A stretch of 64,000 nucleotides of DNA from Myxocyprinus asiaticus (lineage: Eukaryota; Chordata; Actinopteri; Cypriniformes; Catostomidae). The DNA lies in contig NC_059372.1 of the NCBI RefSeq assembly GCF_019703515.2, positions 14,340,492 through 14,404,491 on the forward strand, in the 5' to 3' direction. Made by a program: the position numbers and the translations under genes. Below, in pieces: positions 1 to 12,170 of the stretch (the first letter of the stretch is position 1; every line of letters begins with the position of its first letter). A model generated the notes under the pieces. That model did not search any database. It was not told where the DNA came from and saw only the letters and a program-made list of their open reading frames with translations.

Positions 1-187
1 TGGAGACATTTGAAGAATGTTGACACTGCTCTCTTTTTACATACAATAAAAGTGAATGGTGACTGAGACTAACATTCTGCTTGACATCCTTTTATGTTCC
101 ACGGAGGAAAGAAAGTCATAAAGATTTAGAATAACATGAGGTTGAGGAAATGATGACAGAATTTTCTTTTTTGGGTTATCCTTTTAA
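1..187. repeat. TTAA-type palindromic MITE, partial copy at window edge
   Basis: The text shares the phrases seen in the other copies listed here: 'gtgaatggtgactgag', 'gttccacggaggaaagaaag', and the end 'atgatgacagaattttc' followed by a degenerate gggttatcc-TTTAA terminus. The left half lies outside the window. The family is very common in cypriniform introns (Angel-like, by memory). Confidence 0.75.
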
Positions 188-1335
188 TAAAAAAGTTAAT
201 TCATGACACTGAAATTTGTAGATATGTGTATGATCTTTGTTATGTGAGGGAGTACAGTGAGGTCCAATAGACAGTAAGAAATAAAATACTCACACATTCC
301 TCTTACTGTTCATCCATTTATCTCATCTTTTGTCTCTCTAGTTTATTTTCCTCACAAACATTGTAAATCTCCCTCGCTCTCTCACTCTCACTCTCGTTTT
401 CTCTTTCTCTGTGCCAGGCTGTGTAAATCTGCCCCAGATAATAGTCTATGTGTGGGTGCCAGTTTTTGGAGTTGTGACTGCTGTTGTAACGGGTTGTTGC
501 CCAGCTGGAGTAATGAATGGCTGGGGCTCTACTGCCTCTCCCTCTCTCTTGGGTGCCAGAGCCTTGCACAGCCGCATTCCCTGCCAGCCAAGCCCGGACA
601 CCCCCACACACACATACACACACACACAGATACACTGATGCAAAGCAGAAGAACTCTTTTGGGAGGAATCCACAGTCCTGATAATCCACATGAAGTTTAA
701 AAGTGTGCTTTGATTTTTTGTTCTAAAGTTTTATCAGGCTTCATTGTGTTTTCTAAATAAGAGATAAGTAGGGTGTATTTTTGTAAGGCAGCCAGCTTTA
801 TTGACATTTGAGGATGATTTGGGCTGATTATTAGATAGAGTGTCTGTTTTAGTTCGCAGCGATCTGATTGGCTGCGGGCAGTGCAGTGATTTAGTTCATT
901 GGCAAAATCAGTTGCTTACTTTTGCCAGTTTGAGTCCAGTGGAAAGCTTCGGTTTAAAACTGACCCCAGTCTGGGGTTTTAGGATGTGGGCCTGAAAGAG
1001 CTTAACACACTTCTCACAGCTGGGAGCACTGCTGTTTATGTAATCCTGCACCCGGCAAATCTCTCCCGTCCTCCTTTCTTCTGGAGGACACTTAATACTG
1101 CGCCTACTCAAGCTTAATACTCTGTGCACTAACACCCTAAAGACTTGACCCTAAAATATGGGTGCTAGATAAGAAAGGGCATGAAAGAGATGAATAGAGG
1201 AAGAGAGAATTTCACTGAAGTGATCTGTTGAAGGAATGCTTTTAGAGATCAGTATTTTTTTCACAGTAGTTTATGCTAAATAACAATCTTGCTCTGTTCA
1301 ATATTATTGCAATGTAATGTTGGATAACCAATTTA
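188..1335. other. Intronic or upstream sequence, no gene seen
   Basis: It contains a CT-rich tract (about 340-415) and a (CA)n run (about 600-632). Short open frames here are built on the simple repeats. Nothing else is recognisable. Confidence 0.6.
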
Positions 1336-1889
1336 CACTCACTGAACACTTTATTAGGAACACATATACACATTTTATGATGTGATTATCTAAGCGGCCA
1401 ATCGTGTGGCAGCAGTGCAATGCATAAAATCATTGCAGATACGAGTCATGAGCTTCAGTTAATGCTTACATCAACCATCAGAATGGGGAAAGAATTTGAT
1501 CTCAGTGATTTCGACCGTGGCATGATTGTTGGTGCCAGATGGGCTGGTTTGAGTATTTATGTAACTGCTGATCTCCTGGGATTTTTCACGCACAAATCTA
1601 GAGTTTACTCAGAATGGTTTCAAAAACAAAAAACCTCCAGTGAGCGGCAGTTCTGCGGACGGAAACACCTTGTTGATGAGAGAGGCCAACTGGGAATGGC
1701 CAGACTGGTTCGAGCTGTCAGGAAGGCTACGGTTACTCAGATAACCACTCTGTACTATTGTAGTGAGCAGAATAGCATCTCAGAATGGACAACATGTCGA
1801 ACCTTGAGGCGGATGGTCTACAACTGCAGAAGACCTCACCGGGCACTTTATTAGGACCAGAGTGTTCCTAATAAATTGCTCAGTGAGTG
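1336..1889 (+). mobile_element. Non-autonomous Tc1/mariner element with transposase N-terminal remnant
   Basis: The 27-bp terminal inverted repeats begin CACTCACTGA and end CAGTGAGTG, with two mismatches between them. They are flanked by TA dinucleotides (1334-1335 and 1890-1891), the Tc1/mariner target. Inside, an open frame (1420-1854, 144 aa) reads as the helix-turn-helix end of a Tc1 transposase: MGKEFDLSDFDRGMIVGAR, a QFCGRK motif, then RRPHRALY. The frame then runs into the right terminus, so the whole DDE/D catalytic domain is deleted. It could only move using a relative's transposase. Confidence 0.9.
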
Positions 1890-1891
1890 TA

Positions 1892-3373
1892 TATTTACTA
1901 CTTTACATGCATGATCAAACAAGTGTTATCACTCTGGGGTTACTGAGGCCCATGACCAAACCAGTGTGATCTGCATTCACGCTGTTATTTACCGTTGACC
2001 CGGAGAGAGAGACTGAAGCTGTTGTCATAATGAAACATCTAATCAACCGATCTTTTCAACCACACAGTATCTTTATTTTTTATGTTACCAACATTCAAAT
2101 AATCACAGAAGTATTGGGATAAAAGTTTATAGTTTGGTTGAACTAGCTGTTTTGATGTGGCAGTGGTTTTTGACGTCAAACAATTAATGTATTTGGTTAC
2201 TAGTTAATCTGCTTGAGCCTTCTCCCAGTTTGTCCTTCACTCATTTTTACCACTTCCGGGGCAACAAGTGGAAGGCTTGGTTTGTTATAACCATCTTTGC
2301 TATGATGAACTCAGAATCTCATGCAGCTTTGCAATGTAAACAACATGGCTATGCACATACTGGTAATCGCAATTGCAATCACAACTTATGAATCATTATA
2401 AAAGTATTAAAATAACGTTATATGTTTATTAATGTACAATTTATCCTCTAGTGCATCTGCTGCGAAGTGTAATCTGACATTTATTTATTACAGCGCACTT
2501 TAAATAACTCACACTGTGGGGGTATTAGTCACTACAGTTTGAACATACATATGAAATAAAAGTTAAAGTGTAAATTTAAAGTTGTATTTTTCGTATTAAT
2601 CATTAAATGCCCTTAATAACATCATGTGGGGTTAAACAAGGCTTTTGTAGTTTCGTAGACAGTTAATGTGTCCTAACAAGGTGCAGCTCAACAATTTTCC
2701 AGTGACAAGTAATTTTTTTGTAAACACTGAAAGTTACAATTCTGCGCAACACCATGAAATCACAGTCAATCAAAACATATTTGGTATTTTGGACAAATGA
2801 GATTTCAATGTGGGCGGCCAACCTAGCATGACACGATTTAAATAAAAGCCAAACGTTCATCATAAACAATTGTCCATTTTTGCAAATGTTTTGGACAATA
2901 ACTCTGGAATGAATGTTTAACCACAATTATCAAAAACTCCCATCACACCTCCTGCAAAATTGTGTGAATAAACAACTACTGACTGTAAAAGGTGGAGCTG
3001 AAAAGGAGAAAATGCCAAACTGTCAGCGACAGATTTTACCCGCTAACAATTTCCTCTTTCATGTGCAACTCTCGCCATAATATTGACTTTCAAAACTCCT
3101 GGATTATTTGCACAGCAAAAAGCATACACTGTGCTTCCTGAGTGATAAATGTGCGTTGCATCAATCAAAGCTTAATTAAATTCATAGCAGCATATCTGAG
3201 GGAGGTAGATCTGAATCCTGTGGCCTCTGGTGACATTTTCCGTTTGAGTCTCGTGTCTTTCCGAGAGCTCCCTGTCTCCTGTCACCGCCCTTTAAAATTT
3301 AGATTTATGGAAATAAGCCTTAATATAAACCTGTGCCAAGCTTGACTGACAGTTCTGATGAGAACTACTTCCT
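1892..3373. other. Intronic or upstream sequence without recognised features
   Basis: AT-rich unique-looking sequence. Small open frames of 67-87 residues lack codon or motif support. Some of it may be old, decayed repeat. Confidence 0.5.
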
Positions 3374-3418
<45 letters not shown>

Positions 3419-3454
3419 TGTGTGTGTGCGTGCGTGTGTGTGTGTGTGTGTGTG
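3374..3454. repeat. (TG)n/(CGTG)n microsatellite
   Basis: Alternating purine-pyrimidine run of about 80 bp mixing TG and CG steps, a sequence type able to adopt Z-DNA. Confidence 0.95.
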
Positions 3455-4309
3455 AAAATACTTAAGCTGATTGTCAGTTGTCGTAATAGGTGTGGGGCCA
3501 AGACACTGTGATTTCGATCAAGCTCCTGTTACTGTACGTCTTTGCATGTTTGTTAGCCAAGGAGGTGGCAAATGTGGGAGGGAGTACAAAATGCATTAGA
3601 ATAACAGTAATATTATAATCTCCCCTGAGCGGAGTTGCGGGACTGTTTCGGGAGCGAAAGAGGGAGTTTATTTTCTCTGAATTCAATTGTGAAGGATGCT
3701 AGGACGTCGCAGCAGGGTTGTGGGTGAAAGGCATAGATTAGATCCACACCTTGTTTGTATTCACAGATAAGAGCATCTGCAGACGGCTGCTAATTCTGAT
3801 GTCATGTTGACATGACTTTTTCTGTGGGAAATCACACTGTGTGAGGGATTTAATAGACTTTGATATGCTTCAGTCAGACTGTATCATTCAATGTACCATT
3901 GAGAGACAGACTGAGGTAATAATGGGAAACTGTTCTTTAAGAAGTTGCCTGAGGATTGAACATGCACATTGTATAGTTGACCGCAAAGTACAAAAGTTCA
4001 TCTCTTGAGCCGTACTAATTAGGACTGTGCCTTTTAGTGATTTGGCATTTGCTTAATGAATACACAGCACACCAGTGGAGATTCCGATGCAAACAATCGC
4101 TTAAATATGGGTCTGGTGTTTTTTTTTAATCATGTTACAATGGCCTGTGGCAGTTCACATAAGCATTTTGTAAAGAAATACTGGCTAGATAGAATGAGAC
4201 ATCGTATCCTTCCAATTTTTGGATTTTGAACTGACACGGTGATGATATTCTGTCTGATTGGCCTGGTAAACATGTTACATAATCAGTTTAAGACTGTAAC
4301 GTTAAAAGC

Positions 4310-4457
4310 TGTTAGGATCAACATGAATCAGCATTCACAACCCATTTTACTTCTGTAATGTGATGTATTTCCAAATAAAACTAGATATTCGATGTTGCCA
4401 CAAATGCTGTAGATTGAGCTTAACATGTACTGATACTGGAATATTCCTTTAAATTGT
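4310..4457. repeat. Fused fragments of two MITE families
   Basis: 4310-4380 carries the phrase 'cacaacccattttacttctg', also at about 23765. 4395-4457 is the right terminus of a second palindromic family (gccacaaatgctgt, gattgagcttaac, ggaatattccttTAA) whose longer copies are at 30566, 35318 and 44001. Confidence 0.65.
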
Positions 4458-4477
4458 TTTAAACCGGGAACATTTCT

Positions 4478-4769
4478 TTAAAGTTATAGTTCAACCAAAA
4501 ATGCAAATTCTGTCATCGTTTACTGAGATTTTAGGTCAATTAGGAGATATTTAGAAGATGTTAGGCTGAATGACAGCCTCAGTTACTGTTCACTTGCATT
4601 GTATAAAAAAAAAAAAAAAAAAAGATTACAAAGTGAATAGTGACTGAGACTAAATTATTCCTAATATCTCCCTATGTGTTCCACTGATCAAAGAAAGTCA
4701 TACTGGTTTGGAACAAAACGAGAGTTAGAACATGATGACTAAACTTTCATTTTTGGGTGAACTAACCCT
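4478..4769. repeat. TTAA-type palindromic MITE (Angel-like), full-length
   Basis: It starts at TTAA with 'agttatagttcaaccaaaa' and ends 'tttttgggtgaactaaccc'. The arms are inverted repeats with an internal poly-A (about 4605-4622). It matches the family at 16470, 31919 and 53761. Confidence 0.8.
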
Positions 4770-6829
4770 ACTTACCCACTAGTCATTTTGCCCAATCGAA
4801 GAATCAGCAGCCCGAGATAAGTCTAGCTAACACTCAAGCGCTTGTTTTCCCTGAAAGAAGAGTACTATGCAGAAATGTCCCAGAGTAAGACAGAGAAGAC
4901 CAACATGAAGCTATGTGGTCAGTGAGAGAGTAATCTGTCCCTGCTTTGCACTGTGTCATTTCCCCATGGGGGAATGGATGTGCTCAACACTGGGTTCTGG
5001 CACAGAGAAAGGCAGCCAATACTGGCGCAGTCAGAGCTCCCGCAGAGATAAAAGAAATTATAAATATCGCTACACTGCCACGACACCCTGCTTTCACAAA
5101 GCCGCTCATTATCACCACCAGAGAATGTCAGGGAAGAAATAAAGACTAATGGACTAACCTCTCCTACTAATAGTTTTTTAGACACACTCCCACAAAGTGC
5201 TGTATCCCTCAAGGAAAATTAAACTTTCTATTTTTAACTTGCAAAAAATGGCATCACAGATAAGGCTCTGCGCTGCCAAGTGAACACTCCTTTCAAATTT
5301 ATCAACTTTTCAAACCTTGGTTTCTTTTCCAACTGCTTGATTTTAGTATGCTTAATTAACTTTCCTCCTCGTCGGTATGACTATTAGTATAATTTAACCA
5401 TTTAGATTACATGCTCAAAGATTAGTTATTATTGGGAATGGTGGATTAGTCCTGGGCATGAAATTCCAAAGTGCCTTTTTTTCATTCCACAACAATTAAT
5501 AGGATTTTACGCCATAACGGGATTGTGGTTAGGGTTCTTTATCTGTGGCAGTACAATAGCTGTAAATATGAATTTAAAAGATCAAACAACTTTGGCTCTA
5601 TTGTAAAGTAGCTTATAGAAGGAGGGAAAATATGTCAAGGCACACAGCGAGGGGGGCGGGGGCTTGCAGTGCTTTGGTATCCATAGCCTGAGCCCCTGAG
5701 CTGGGCTTTCTCTTTATAGAGATCAGCCCTCGGAGCTCAAAATTACCCTTCTGTCCATTTGAAATAGTTCATCTTTGCTAGCAATTGTAGAGAGTCTTTT
5801 AAATCACAATATAGCATTACTCTTTCATCCCCACCAACCCAATTATAACGTGTGCATTCTAAACCTAATATATAGCTTGACTCAGACTGTAGGTCCAGAG
5901 ATGATCTAGCTAACTCAGTGTCGCTGGCAGGGCTCTGTATTGGCAAACCAATCATTGAGACCAGCATTGCCAGGCCAGCACATCCTAATAGCGACATGCT
6001 AGCATGTATAGTTGAGCAAACCACACAGAGTTTGTCACAAGACCACTGTGTGTTTATGCAGCAAGAGCCACTGATGAGAACTTGTGGTTTGTTTAGCCTC
6101 CCTATTCATTAAGGAAAACAACCGTTTTTCCTGTACTGCAATCACAGTCTCAGCACTCACTGGAATACAGTGGTTTTCCTGTTCTTTCAATCTGCAAACT
6201 CACATTTAGCCCTGCATTGATATCCAAAGCCATGTATTCAGATATAACACACTAGCAAATTCTGTGACCCCCCTTTTTGGAGTTTTATCCAGTTGGATAG
6301 CGCAGAGTAAAAGATACCACTGCTCCCTGAAAAATCAGCTCTGTTCCTGTGCACATTTCATCCGAGGAATCTTTTAGAGGCATAGCCTTGAATTTGCCAT
6401 GGTTTGCAAGAGATTATGGTGCTAAATTTGGATCCCATCTGAACAGCATTGTATCCCGGAGGTCAGTTTAATGTAAATGTGATGAGCGGATTATAACCCA
6501 GGGATGGATTTTCACATGATAAAATAACACTCCCTGGAACTATGTGCTGATGCTCAGTCAGATGGAAATAAAATACCACTTAGTGGTCTAATGGAATATT
6601 AGTGATAGTTTCTTTAGTTAGAAAGCAGTCACTTCTTTACCTTCTGTTCAGTGCATTAATTGCAGGGATAGTGACCCTGATGCAACCTGGGATTAAAATC
6701 AACATTAAATCAAAATATACTTTTTACTTTCCTAATACACATTCCTGGTCTTATTGCGAAGGATTCATTTGTGCACGGTATTCCAAAGAGTAAAACTGTT
6801 TGTCTTCGTATTCTTCCATTACAATTTAA
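4770..6829. other. Intronic or upstream sequence, no gene seen
   Basis: Moderately complex sequence with a short G-rich patch near 5650. It includes open frames of up to 97 residues on both strands with no homology I can recognise. Confidence 0.5.
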
Positions 6830-8016
6830 TAATTACAGTACTCTGCCAAAGAAATTACTTTCCTTTTTGACTGGCAATTTCATGTCATCATCAGCTCCGA
6901 TAACCTGTGGGGTTCCACAAGGATCTATTTTAGGACCAGTTTTATTCTCATTATATATGCTTCCTCTTGGTGCTATTTTTAAGAAATATGGTATTTTGTT
7001 TAATTTTTATGCGGACGACACACAAATGTACCTCCCTTTGAAGCCAGGTGATGATGTATCTGTTAAAACTCTCTGTGAATGTATGAAAGATGTAAAAAGC
7101 TGGATGGATAACAACTTCCTCCAATTAAATGATAATATGACAGAGGTTATCATTTTTGGCCCTAGTAGCTGTATAAACAATTATACAGAATGTCTAGGCC
7201 CATTGTCATCTAATCTGTGTGCCTATGTCAAAAATCTGAGTTTTAATTTTGACTCGGAGTTAAAATTTGGTAAGCAGATAAATTCTGTGGTAAAGAACAG
7301 CTTTTTTCAATTGAGAAATATTGCCAAACTTAAATCTGTCTTATCATTTAATGATTTGGAGAAAGTGGTTCATGCTTTTATTTCATCATGTCTCGATTAT
7401 TGTAAGGCACTATATATGGGTATTAATCAACAATCATTATCAAGACTTCAAATGGTACAGAACGCTGCAGCAAGACTGCTGACGAACACAAGAAAGAGGG
7501 ATCATATATCCCCTATTCTGGCATCGCTGCACTGGCTACCTGTCCAATTTAGAGTGCAATATAAGGTATTGTTGTATGTTTTTAAAGCCTTACACAATCT
7601 GACTCCTGATTATATCTCTCAACTTATTGCCATTCGTAACTCCCATATATTTCTTAGATCGAATAACCAGCTGCTTCTTGATGTTCCTTGATCACGGTTC
7701 AAGGGTAAAGGAGATCATGCATTCTCTGTTGCCGCACCAAAGTTGTGGAATGGTTTACCTTTGTTTGTCAGAGCCTCAACATCTGTCAATATGTTTAAAA
7801 CCCATCTCAAGATGTATTTGTTTAGTGAAGCATTTGGAACATTATAACGTTTCTTGTTATTTTTCTTTATTTTAAGTTAATTCAGTTAAATTTTTATAAG
7901 TCTTTTTATATCATTGTATTGTTTTATTGTAATTGTACAGCACTTTGGTACACTTCGTGTTTTTTTAAAGTGCTCTATAAATACATTTTGATTGACTGAT
8001 TGATTGATTGACTGAC
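6830..8016 (+). mobile_element. LINE of L2/CR1 type, 5'-truncated, reverse transcriptase 3' half
   Basis: The reading frame 6771-7847 contains reverse transcriptase motifs: GVPQGSILGPVLF (from about 6909), the catalytic YADD box (7008-7019), SWMDNNFLQLN, the LDYCKALY segment, and the L2-typical VQNAAARLL...SPILASLHWLPVQFRVQYK. One in-frame TGA at 7689-7691 sits where CGA (Arg) is expected. The frame then continues through SVAAPKLWNGLPL to a natural stop at 7845-7847. The 3' end has a short AT-rich UTR and a TGATTGATTGAC tail (about 7988-8016), the usual end of this clade. The endonuclease domain and 5' part are missing. The exact left boundary is uncertain; homology starts near GNFMSSSAPITCG. 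Confidence 0.9.
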
Positions 8017-8261
8017 ATCACCAAGCCCTCTTATTTTTTAACCCCTCCTCACCAACAAGATATAGAGACCACTTTTCACAAACAGTTCTCAATGGATAAA
8101 ATCAAGTCACACACTACAGTAAATTTTTCCTTTTTTTGAATAGACCTTTTCACTCAGAAATACATCACATTATGGAAGTATATTGTTCAATTTAAACAAA
8201 TTATTTTCCTTGGTTTTGGAACTTTGTGTTAATAGTGTGTTAATAGCAGCCCATTGTTTAA

Positions 8262-8416
8262 TTCCACATCCACACTAATGCGTATTTGCCTCTCATTCAC
8301 ACTAGAATGGTGTTTTCCTCCATTAAAAATAGAGACTTTAAAAAAGGACTCTAGTACAGCATACTTTGTAAAACAATATTGTTAGAAAATGGAAAACGTT
8401 TTAGTGTGGACATGGC
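8262..8416. repeat. Third short MITE family, copy 1
   Basis: The inverted ends are 'tccacactaatgcg' and 'agtgtggacatggcc'. Related copies are at 37634-37866 and, split by an insertion, at 46104-46232 plus 48247-48330. The preceding block (8095-8190: 'aaatcaagtcac', 'cagaaatac', 'cacattatggaag') recurs near 48350-48405. Confidence 0.65.
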
Positions 8417-9239
8417 CTTGGCAATAAGGTAACCACCTCTTACTGTTAAGGGTAGGCTTGTGAGACAAAGAATAATGCCAAAGAGTCACTTTCAGGTTGT
8501 GTTTTGGGCAGTATTTTTATTTGACGTAATCCTCAGTGTGCAAAAACTGTGTCTTTTTACATGTACGTTACATTTTGCACTAACGCAGATGCAACTCCAC
8601 CACAAATCAAACCAGACCCACGTTTGGGGCAGAACATTGGGCTCAAATGCCCAGTTGCTTGTGGTTTTGAATAATAATGGTTATGCTAATGAGGCAACTG
8701 TTACCTTTCCACTGGTGCACTGTATGGATGTAAATCACTGCCATGGTGAATTACAGCTCCTGCCAAAATGCCTGTGCTGCAGCCTCTACAATACAGAAGC
8801 CTATTCTGACAAACCTGCCTTAAGCGCGCCATTATCGGTATAGGCGTTGGTGTGACTAACCCATGATTCACAGGTGCACACATTGACATGGTAATCTCTT
8901 CCGAGAGCCCAATGTAAAAGACTGACTTCAAACAATAAAAGGAAACTAAGTGGCGAATCAGTCTCATCTATTACATTCTATGACCGGTCTGCATAATAAG
9001 GAAAGTCCTGTCAAGCGTCGCAGAAAAAAGGGGGAAAACAGACAAAGCATAATAAACAAAGAGCCTATTGCTTCTGTTCCTGACAGCACCACTGCTAAAC
9101 TTTGAACAGTCATAATTTACAGCATTCGGTCCCCTCTTCAGTGCAGCTGTCGCTGTGACATTAAAAGGGTGCTCTGAGCCAGCAGAGGAGAGGGGTAGAG
9201 AAAAAGCAGGTGGAAAAAAGGATGTAGGGTTGCAAATTT

Positions 9240-10127
9240 TCAGAAACATCCTTGATTGAAAATTGTTAATGATAAAGAATGAAAAGACCTGCCGGCAGGC
9301 CTTCCCCGCCTTCCGCGACCTGGGAGGGAGACAAGGGAAGGGAAAAACAAAACAAAAAAAGGCCAACGCAGAGCGACAGTGAGAGAGAGAGGAGAGAGAG
9401 GAAAAACGTACTCGCCGATTTCCAGACACACCGTCGCCTGGTCCTCGATCACTCCTCCACCCTCTGGCAGACAACAGCCACTCCTCCCCGTGCGGACCGG
9501 AGCTAGTCCTCCGACCCCTGGTGGACAGAACGCCCCTCCACATTTGGGCGGCCAGTAGGGAACTCCACCACCCCTGGCAGCAGCTCTACCGCTCCAAGCG
9601 GTCGGCAGCGAGCCCCTCCTCCCCTCGTGGACGGCGGCAGTTCTCCCCCCCCCCCCGCCGCATTTTGGCAGCCGGTAGGGAACTCCTCCACCCCTGGCAG
9701 CGGCCCCACCGCTCCAGGCAGCCAGCAGTGAGCCCCTCCTCCCCTCGCAGATGGCGGCTGTTCCTCTGCGTCCAGGCGGCCTGTAGCAACTCCTCCGTTC
9801 CCCGGCGGATGGCTGCGGCTGCTCCATTGGGGTGGATGGGAGTGGCGAGGACTCTACGACGGCACATCCCTCCTCCTTCCTGGGTTTCGGCACCAATGTA
9901 ACAGGGTTCAATGGAAAGGAGGAGGCGGGAACCAGATGAAGCATCAAAGTAATGTTTTTAATAAACTTTAACACAAAGACACACAAACATAAACACATAC
10001 AGGGCAGCTGCCTGTAGCTCCCGAACTGCCACATCTTGTTGCACTTATCCCTCTCCTCGGCTGATTAGCCCAACTGGGGGCCGGCCATGCATAGTCATGG
10101 CCTGGCCCTGCCCTCCTCCTTATCACA
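9240..10127 (-). mobile_element. LTR retrotransposon, 5' LTR, primer-binding site and leader, truncated
   Basis: Read on the minus strand, a 231-bp LTR (9897-10127) starts TGTGATAAGG and ends CCTGTTACA. One base later comes TGGTGCCGAAACCC (about 9882-9895), a typical tRNA primer-binding site form. Downstream is a GC-rich leader with two direct copies of a ~118-bp unit (about 9538-9655 and 9656-9773), read in one frame as a Gly/Arg/Pro-rich repeat. No gag or pol follows; similarity to an element fades between 9240 and 9290 and the second LTR is absent. The primer-binding site suggests a Ty3/gypsy-like or retrovirus-like element. The left boundary is an estimate. Confidence 0.75.
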
Positions 10128-10431
10128 CCTAGTTTGGTGTTTACATGTATAAAACCATATAGGGTGAGGCCAGTGATGTTTGTAGACAGAGAAAGGGGTG
10201 GGCGAGCTCTTGAATGTGATGCCTACAGGCCATAAGTCTGCAGGAAGTAGCTTGCTCAGCAAACGCCTGATGAATGTGCTTTGCACCTCCAGCAATTGCG
10301 AACTCACACAAAAGAACAGTGTGAAGGTTAAAACCAAGCCTGGGCCTGGGTTTTACAACTTTCTTTACTGCCGTGCTAATGTACTGCCTAATATACCTCC
10401 GAACTTACCGCACCTCTGCTAGTAATCTTGG

Positions 10432-10582
10432 AGAAAAGACCAGCATTGGTGGTCACCAGCACATACTGGTATGATTGTCTCCCTACCAGGCTTTCTAACT
10501 ACCGTAACCAGACCAAGCTTGTCAATGAGCATTTTTGGTGGTGAACTGGAAATTCATGCTGGTCTAAGCTGGTCTTTTCAGC
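10432..10582. repeat. 'Ctggt' motif MITE copy
   Basis: It begins 'gaaaagaccagcattggtg' and ends 'gctggtctaagctggtctt', making an inverted repeat of accag/ctggt words. Related copies are at 20012-20130, 55660-56110 and 56690-56890. Confidence 0.65.
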
Positions 10583-12044
10583 AGAGAAACATATGTATGG
10601 TAGGGTGGACAACAAAAACTGATTTTTGTTGAACATTTTAATTGACGTTTCAACAGGATATCAGAATTCTGATGTAAATGTACTTGAAACACAAGGCTGT
10701 TTTTAATTCACTCACATCTTTTACCTTTGATAACTTTGTCCCTTCAGCCTCTGAATGCAAATCACGAAGCAACGAACAATAGCTTCCATATCCTGACATG
10801 TTCCGGCACACTGGCAAAGCCCAGCTCACTTCAAACCCACAACCATGTTGGACCTAATTACTATTGTTGGACTGCTTTGCTTAATCATATGTGATTCTCT
10901 GATGCATAGGCATTGTCTGCACTTGTTAGCCCCTTGTGCCACCTTGCACTGATAAAGCATGCAAATCAAACAGAAAAAAAAATAGGAACGGAAATATGGT
11001 GAACACAGTTGGACAGCGGAGATTGTATATCTTTAATGGCTGCCTTATTCATTTAGGGATGATTGCTCTAGTGGCAATGATTAATCCCTCCAGGACTTAA
11101 TGGTGTCAAAGGGATACAAAAAAGGGAAGAGAGTAAAACAGACGAACAGAATTGGAAGGCATAATTAATGGATTCAGATCCTGTTAAACAGCCCCCTCAC
11201 AGAACAGATAGTAAAAACAGGGTGCATGGAACTTGCACCCAATTTGTTCACACTTTGTTGTAGTAATAAGATCCAGGCCTCCATCGTGCAGTGGATTGGA
11301 TAATTAACACCCTGGGATAAATTCAGAAGAAATGGGGCCCCCCTTTTTAATTTATTGTGAGGGGGAGACAGATCTCTACCACCCACTGCAACCCGCTATT
11401 ACATAAATAGCATTTTTTCCTTGATGTTCTCTTCTCACAGTGATCATCTGACAAATAGACTGGGAAGGGTAGAGAAAAAAACATATGCAGAAAAATGAGA
11501 GGGCACTGTTAACATTTATCATAAATGCGCTTAAGCTACTATTCCTGACATAAATGCATTATTCCAAAAATATTCTTAGGATTTTTGAAGAAAATGAAAC
11601 AGCCAGGCGGCTAAAATTTTAACATTTTAGAACGATAAGTCACCTATTCACAAATGCTCTTGCTATCATAGGTTTCTTTTTTTATCTTTACACTGGTCTT
11701 GACATAACAGACACTCCTCCAGAGATCTTTGACTTAATGCTGTTCTTAGGAACTACTGTCTCAGAGTACAAACAAACAGTGTGACTCAGGTAAGGCTAAT
11801 TCCATCTCTACAGTGCGCTTCACCTTCCTGCATAGTGTTATCCAACCCGACAACTCCTTTGGAATGTGAAGATAAAACTTTCCTGCCATCATCTCAAAGA
11901 GCAGCCGCCCCTCCCCTTTTAACACTTTAGCGAGGGACTCAGTTTGGTGAATGAACTGCAATTTCCATTGTCTGTTTCCTTTTGGCTTATATCTGAGTGT
12001 GGATGCTTTGACACTGATTTATTTCCTCTCTTTCTCTCTTTCAG
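10583..12044. other. Intron/upstream of the coding exon, mostly unique
   Basis: Low repeat content. 10840-11140 has the look of conserved non-coding sequence, with an ATGCAAAT octamer at 10959-10966 and several TAAT cores. That is an impression, not a conservation measurement. Confidence 0.4.
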
Positions 12045-12170
12045 AAACATGTGAAAACCCTGGTGAGGTACTAGACCACAAAATTAACCTTCACACTACG
12101 AGGAGGAAGATTCTGCCTTCGTATATTCCTTTACGCTCTTCCTTTTCTCCACTTCCACTTTGCGGAGATC
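12045..12170 (+). promoter_or_regulatory. plxna2: 5' UTR segment of plxna2 with a minimal AUG-stop uORF
   Basis: A polypyrimidine tract ending in TTTCAG (to 12044) marks a likely 3' splice site, so the first coding exon would carry about 126 bases of 5' UTR. Five bases in, ATG is followed at once by TGA (12049-12054), a start-stop upstream ORF. I see no other ATG before the main start at 12171. Start-stop uORFs can stall scanning ribosomes; whether this one does is inference. The acceptor is inferred from consensus only, and a promoter within this region is not excluded. Confidence 0.6.

Noticed and set aside
9240..10034. 264-residue minus-strand open frame
   Set aside because: It runs through an LTR, a primer-binding site and a GC-rich tandem leader; it is Gly/Arg/Pro low complexity with no domain. 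It is better explained as retrotransposon leader.
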